Assembly (NCBI RefSeq): GCF_013033965.1
Contig: NZ_WQFE01000001.1
Coordinates: forward strand, 558,001 to 622,000
Direction: 5' to 3'
DNA from: Ruegeria atlantica
GTDB lineage: Bacteria; Pseudomonadota; Alphaproteobacteria; Rhodobacterales; Rhodobacteraceae
DNA: 64,000 nucleotides
Numbering within the stretch: the first letter of the stretch is position 1; each line of letters opens with the position of its first letter. Shown here piece after piece: positions 60,354-64,000 of the stretch. Below the pieces are notes generated by a model. The model did not search any database. It was not told the origin of the DNA and saw only the letters and a list, made by a program, of their open reading frames with translations. The position numbers and the translations under genes are program-made.

Positions 60354-61520
60354 TTACAGTTTGGCTGTAGCGTCCGCGATACGGCGCATACCTTCTTGCA
60401 GACTTTCGGTGGCATAGGCAAAAGAAAGCCGCAAATGCCCCGGCATCCCAAACGCGCGTCCCGGTACCAACGCCACGCCCGCCTCATCCAGCAGAAAGCG
60501 ACAGAATTCATGGTCGGTGGGCATTTTCGCATGAGTTTTAGGAAAGACATAAAACGCGCCATCCGGTACGGCACATTCCAAACCGGCAGCGTTCAGCCCT
60601 TCGACAACCAGATCGCGGCGCGCGCGCATAGCCTGACGGCGTGTCACCAACAGGTCCTGCAGTCCGGTGACAGCCTCCAAAGCTGCAGCCTGAGCAATTG
60701 AACAAGCACCAGATGTGATTTGCCCCTGCACAGCAACCATCGCCTTGATCAAAGCAACTGGCCCAATGCCCCACCCGATACGCCATCCCGTCATGGAATA
60801 GGCTTTGGACACACCGTTAACGGTTAACGTTCGATCCGCCAACTCGGGAACAGCCTGCACAAAAGGCGTGAAGGGCACAAATGACAGGTGTTGATATATC
60901 TCGTCAGAAATCACCGAAATCTGTGGGTGATTTTGCAAAACAACGCCCAGCGCCTGCAATTCAGCCTTGGAGTAGACAGCACCGGTTGGATTGGACGGCG
61001 AATTCAACATCAGCCAACGTGTGCGCGAGGTAATCGCAGCTTCCAATTGCCCCGGAGGCAGCTTGAACCTTTGCTCAGCCGGACAGCTGACGACCACGGG
61101 AACCCCACCGGCCAGCCTGACCATATCCGCATAGCTCGTCCAGAATGGCGCGGCCATGATCACTTCGTCACGAGGGTTCAAAGATGCCATCATCGCGCAG
61201 GACAAAACCTGCTTGGCTCCTGTCGAAACGATTACATTTTCGGGACGCGCGCCAGCTTCCGTCGCGATCGCTTCGCGCAACGCTGGCGTTCCTGCCGTTG
61301 CGGGGTACCGTGTCTGCCCGTCAACAGCTGCGCGATGGGCCGCCTCAACAACATGCTGTGGGGTCGGAAAATCAGGCTCTCCAGTGCTAAGCGCAATCAC
61401 GTCGACACCCTGCGCGCGAAGGCGCGCGGCCTGCTCTGAGATACGAACGATCTCTGACAGCTCAATGCCGTCCAACCGGTCGGCGGGCTGAAACTCTTGA
61501 ATACAGGTCGCTAGGGTCAT
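60354..61520 (-). CDS. class I PLP aminotransferase (AspC-like)
   Basis: 388 residues from ATG at 61520; an upstream extension has no support. PLP contacts are Asp206, Tyr209 (SDEIYQHL) and Lys239 (NGVSKAYSMTGWRIG), with substrate Arg near the C-terminus (HLRLSFA). It is the first gene of the operon, divergent from a LysR gene with a 96-base gap. It probably converts an amino acid to the 2-oxoacid used by the E1 enzyme; aspartate aminotransferase is the nearest named relative. Confidence 0.87.
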   Translation of the reverse strand: MTLATCIQEFQPADRLDGIELSEIVRISEQAARLRAQGVDVIALSTGEPDFPTPQHVVEAAHRAAVDGQTRYPATAGTPALREAIATEAGARPENVIVSTGAKQVLSCAMMASLNPRDEVIMAAPFWTSYADMVRLAGGVPVVVSCPAEQRFKLPPGQLEAAITSRTRWLMLNSPSNPTGAVYSKAELQALGVVLQNHPQISVISDEIYQHLSFVPFTPFVQAVPELADRTLTVNGVSKAYSMTGWRIGWGIGPVALIKAMVAVQGQITSGACSIAQAAALEAVTGLQDLLVTRRQAMRARRDLVVEGLNAAGLECAVPDGAFYVFPKTHAKMPTDHEFCRFLLDEAGVALVPGRAFGMPGHLRLSFAYATESLQEGMRRIADATAKL

Positions 61521-61616
61521 TGGTTCACATCCACGCTGGAATCCACACCTCTGTATCGGGCTGGTGCACGGCGATTGCCAGTGATATTCCGTGTGAAAGG
61601 TATGAGGATTTATCAT

Positions 61617-62507
61617 ATGATTGCGCCCCGTCGGTTCTTACCCTCAATCCCCTCGCTACTGGCACTGGAGGCCGTTGATCGCCTCGGCAGCGCCTCAGCT
61701 GCGGCCGAAGAGCTGTCGCTGACCCAAAGCGCAATCAGTCGGCAGCTTAAGACCATGGAGGAACAACTGGGCGTTGCGCTTATCCAGCGTAACCGGATGC
61801 GACTGCACCTGACCCCCGCTGCCAAGGACTATGTTCTGGTGGCGCGTGCAGCGCTGAACCAGATTGCGCAAGCGTCATTGAAACTGAAGGCAAATCCAAC
61901 CGGCGGATCGCTGAACCTGTCCATCCTGCCCGCCTTTGGAATGCACTGGCTGGCACCGCGCCTGCAGGATTTCGCCCGTCGCCACCCCGAAGTAACCGTG
62001 AACCTGAGCACATGCCTCAAGCCGTTTGATTTCGAGACCGAGCATTTTGATGCCGCCATTCACTTTGGTCAAAAGGACTGGCCAGGAGTAAACTACTTGC
62101 CGATCATGCGAGAAGATGTGGTTCCGGTCTGCGCGCCGGATCTGCTGCCCGAGCTCGACAAGGATTTGAGCTGGCTGATGAAGGCCCCATTGCTGCATCT
62201 TGAAACCCGGCCCGACGCTTGGGAGCGGTGGTTTGCCGAGCAAGGGCGTGACGCGTCGGGGATGCAGGGAATGCTGTTCGATCAGTTCTCAACCATGGTC
62301 CAGGCTACGATCCACGGGCTTGGCGCGGCGCTATTGCCCAGTTACCTGATTGAAGACGAACTAAAAACTGAAAGGTTGGTACCGGCTTGGAACGGCCCCC
62401 ACATCAGCCTTGGGCAGTTCTATTTGGTCTGGCCAAAAACACGACCGGAATCCGAACCGTTACGGTCGTTTCGGATATGGCTGCAGGATCAGGTTGGTCC
62501 ATTTTGA
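61617..62507 (+). CDS. LysR-family regulator, GcvA-like
   Basis: 296 residues from the ATG at 61617 (MIAPRRFLPSIPSLLALEAV), preceded by GAGGA. Helix-turn-helix AAEELSLTQSAISRQLKTME, then an effector domain. Divergent from the aminotransferase operon and probably its regulator. Two in-frame ATGs lie a few codons upstream but have poorer ribosome sites. A weak GGGC/GCCC hairpin followed by five T (about 62647-62664) may end its transcript. Confidence 0.86.
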   Translation: MIAPRRFLPSIPSLLALEAVDRLGSASAAAEELSLTQSAISRQLKTMEEQLGVALIQRNRMRLHLTPAAKDYVLVARAALNQIAQASLKLKANPTGGSLNLSILPAFGMHWLAPRLQDFARRHPEVTVNLSTCLKPFDFETEHFDAAIHFGQKDWPGVNYLPIMREDVVPVCAPDLLPELDKDLSWLMKAPLLHLETRPDAWERWFAEQGRDASGMQGMLFDQFSTMVQATIHGLGAALLPSYLIEDELKTERLVPAWNGPHISLGQFYLVWPKTRPESEPLRSFRIWLQDQVGPF

Positions 62508-62666
62508 CCTAACATTCGTGTGACGAGCTCTGCGCGACCTACGGCCTTGCGTCCTGCGGACGGCAGGGGGGCTGGGCAGGTGCGGGCTGTGCCGACACCC
62601 GCCCGCCCCAACGGGAGAAAACGTTTTACCCAAACGCTGACGACGGGCGGGAGCCCTTTTTCTACG

Positions 62667-63824
62667 TTATTTATCCAGCGAGCGGGCGATCAGTTCCTTC
62701 ATGATCTCGTTTGTGCCGCCATAGATCATCTGAACGCGCGCATCTGCATAAAGCCGGGCGATTGGGTACTCCATCATGAACCCATATCCACCAAACAGCT
62801 GAAGGCATTCGTGCATGATTTCGTTCTGCACTTCTGACCCCCAGTATTTCACCATCGAAGCCTTCGCCGCATCCAATGTGCCAGCCTCAAGCTGCCCGAC
62901 GCAATCGTTCACGAAACTGCGCAGGACCTCGGCCTTGGTTTTGCACTCGGCCAGCTTGAAACGCGTATTCTGGAAATCCATAACCCGCTGGCCAAAGGCC
63001 TTTCGTTCCTGCGTATACCGAACAGTCTCGGCAATCGCGAAGTCGATTGCGCCCAGCGCCATGATACCGATGGTCAGACGTTCCCAAGGCAGTTGCTTCA
63101 TCATCTGATAAAAGCCTTGTCCCTCTTCCGGACCGATCAGATTGGTCATCGGAACCTTGACGTCTTCAAAGAACAACTCGGCCGTATCGTTGGCCTTCAT
63201 CCCCAGTTTTTTCAGGTTGCGACCCCGGCGAAACCCGTCCGCGCCGTCAGTTTCGACGGCGATCAACGAAACGCCCTTGGCGCCTTCCGTTTTATCCGTC
63301 TTTGCGGCCACCAGGATCAAATCGGCGGATTGCCCGTTGGTGATAAAGATTTTGGATCCGTTCAGACGATAGGAATTCCCATCCTTGTCCGCGGTCGTAC
63401 GAATGGACTGCACGTCCGACCCTGTTCCGGGCTCGGTCATGGCCAAAGCGCCAACCATTTCGCCGGATGCCAGTCTGGGCAGCCATTTCTGCTTTTGATC
63501 CTCGCTGCCATAGGCGTTCAGATAATGGATAACGATCGACTGAATGCCAAAGCCCCAGCCTGAGTCTCCACGCGCGGCCTGCCCGTACATCGTGACTGCA
63601 TCAAACCCGATTCCGCCGCCGACGCCGCCATATTCCTCCGGGATCGCGCCAGCCATCAGCCCCATATCCCCAGCCTTGTTCCAGAAATCGCGGTCAACGA
63701 CACCGTTTTCGTTCCAGCGTTCGATATTGGGAACAAGTTCGTCATCCATGAACCGGTTTGCCATCTCGGCAAACATCTGGTGTTCCTCGGTGACCCAGTT
63801 GGCGGTAGGCGTAAATAGCGACAT
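62667..63824 (-). CDS. acyl-CoA dehydrogenase
   Basis: 385 residues; start at 63824 chosen for GGGAGAAG eight bases upstream. Family motifs are AMTEPGTGSD (128-137), NGSKIFITNG and the C-terminal IYGGTNEIMKELIARSL. The Glu of the short-chain-type YEGT motif is Gly here, while PWERL (Glu248) matches the base position of isovaleryl- and long-chain-type enzymes. It introduces a double bond into an acyl-CoA and passes electrons to ETF. Catabolism of a branched or longer acyl-CoA is likely. Confidence 0.9.
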   Translation of the reverse strand: MSLFTPTANWVTEEHQMFAEMANRFMDDELVPNIERWNENGVVDRDFWNKAGDMGLMAGAIPEEYGGVGGGIGFDAVTMYGQAARGDSGWGFGIQSIVIHYLNAYGSEDQKQKWLPRLASGEMVGALAMTEPGTGSDVQSIRTTADKDGNSYRLNGSKIFITNGQSADLILVAAKTDKTEGAKGVSLIAVETDGADGFRRGRNLKKLGMKANDTAELFFEDVKVPMTNLIGPEEGQGFYQMMKQLPWERLTIGIMALGAIDFAIAETVRYTQERKAFGQRVMDFQNTRFKLAECKTKAEVLRSFVNDCVGQLEAGTLDAAKASMVKYWGSEVQNEIMHECLQLFGGYGFMMEYPIARLYADARVQMIYGGTNEIMKELIARSLDK

Positions 63825-63952
63825 GTAAGCTTCTCCCAAATCGAATTTCGACAAGGGTAGCTTTGGACATCCGGCAAACCAACCCATCCCACCGGATCGC
63901 AACGCAACGTCTTTTTCGCTCAAGACCCTGCATTCATAGGTTTAAACCCCGG

Positions 63953-64000
63953 TTAACCCAGGGCATTTTCCAGCAGGACCCGAGCCGCTGTCTTTGCGTC
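63953..64000 (-). CDS. C-terminal end of an unidentified gene (partial)
   Basis: At the right edge the minus strand reads DAKTAARVLLENALG followed by TAA (63955-63953), with helical protein-like composition and no stop in the remaining bases. It is probably the tail of a gene upstream of the acyl-CoA dehydrogenase on the same strand, 128 bases from it. Too little is visible to name a family. Confidence 0.4.
   Translation of the reverse strand, partial: DAKTAARVLLENALG

Overview
The window looks like a chromosomal segment of a Rhodobacterales (Roseobacter-clade) alphaproteobacterium. The signs are moderately high GC, many GcvA-like LysR regulators, fused FAD/GcvT methylamine dehydrogenases, two non-pyrrolysine MttB homologues, a BCCT transporter, imelysin iron genes and the carboxyspermidine route to polyamines. 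Assignment is from remembered family features; no search was run.

Layout. 1-425: start of murA, a 51-residue basic protein and tRNA-Thr. 580-11 kb: two divergent regulators (GlxA-type, GntR/FCD), then a catabolic set of DHDPS-family lyase, aldehyde dehydrogenase and FAD oxidase (+), facing BCCT transporter, MttB homologue, betaine 2-epimerase (HpbD-like) and two SDRs (-). 13.7-28.9 kb: methylated-amine catabolism with GcvA-like regulators, a Rieske demethylase-type oxygenase, two FAD/GcvT dehydrogenases, an SHMT-like enzyme and a second MttB homologue, plus a Baeyer-Villiger monooxygenase/hydrolase pair and tRNA-Met. 29-36 kb: iron acquisition and storage (DUF2796 protein, two imelysins, Bfd, Bfr, di-haem DHOR, Tat-exported DUF1513 protein). 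36.2-41.4 kb: arginine to spermidine (speA, carboxyspermidine dehydrogenase, nspC, speB). 41.4-45.1 kb: HD protein with divergent LysR, lptF, and a dead tyrosine integrase beside tRNA-Trp. 45.3-54.1 kb: acyltransferase, a molybdenum hydroxylase with MoaD-like protein, and a 1070-residue reductive dehalogenase fused to its own reductase, with a divergent LysR. 54.1-62.5 kb: LysR/SDR pair, then a four-gene operon (aminotransferase, fused E1, FabD-like acyltransferase, FAD oxidase) opposite a LysR. 62.7 kb to the end: acyl-CoA dehydrogenase and the tail of another gene.

How it fits together (inference). The first 28 kb can be read as uptake of a betaine (BCCT), racemisation (HpbD-like), stepwise N-demethylation (Rieske, MttB, FAD/GcvT enzymes giving methylene-THF), C1 handling by the SHMT-like enzyme, and conversion of the carbon skeleton to 2-oxoglutarate by FAD oxidase, DHDPS-family deaminase/dehydratase and aldehyde dehydrogenase. 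The most promising unusual systems are the self-sufficient reductive dehalogenase next to a molybdenum hydroxylase, and the E1/acyltransferase operon, whose acyltransferase has lost the malonyl-binding arginine and which has no E2/E3 partner in view.
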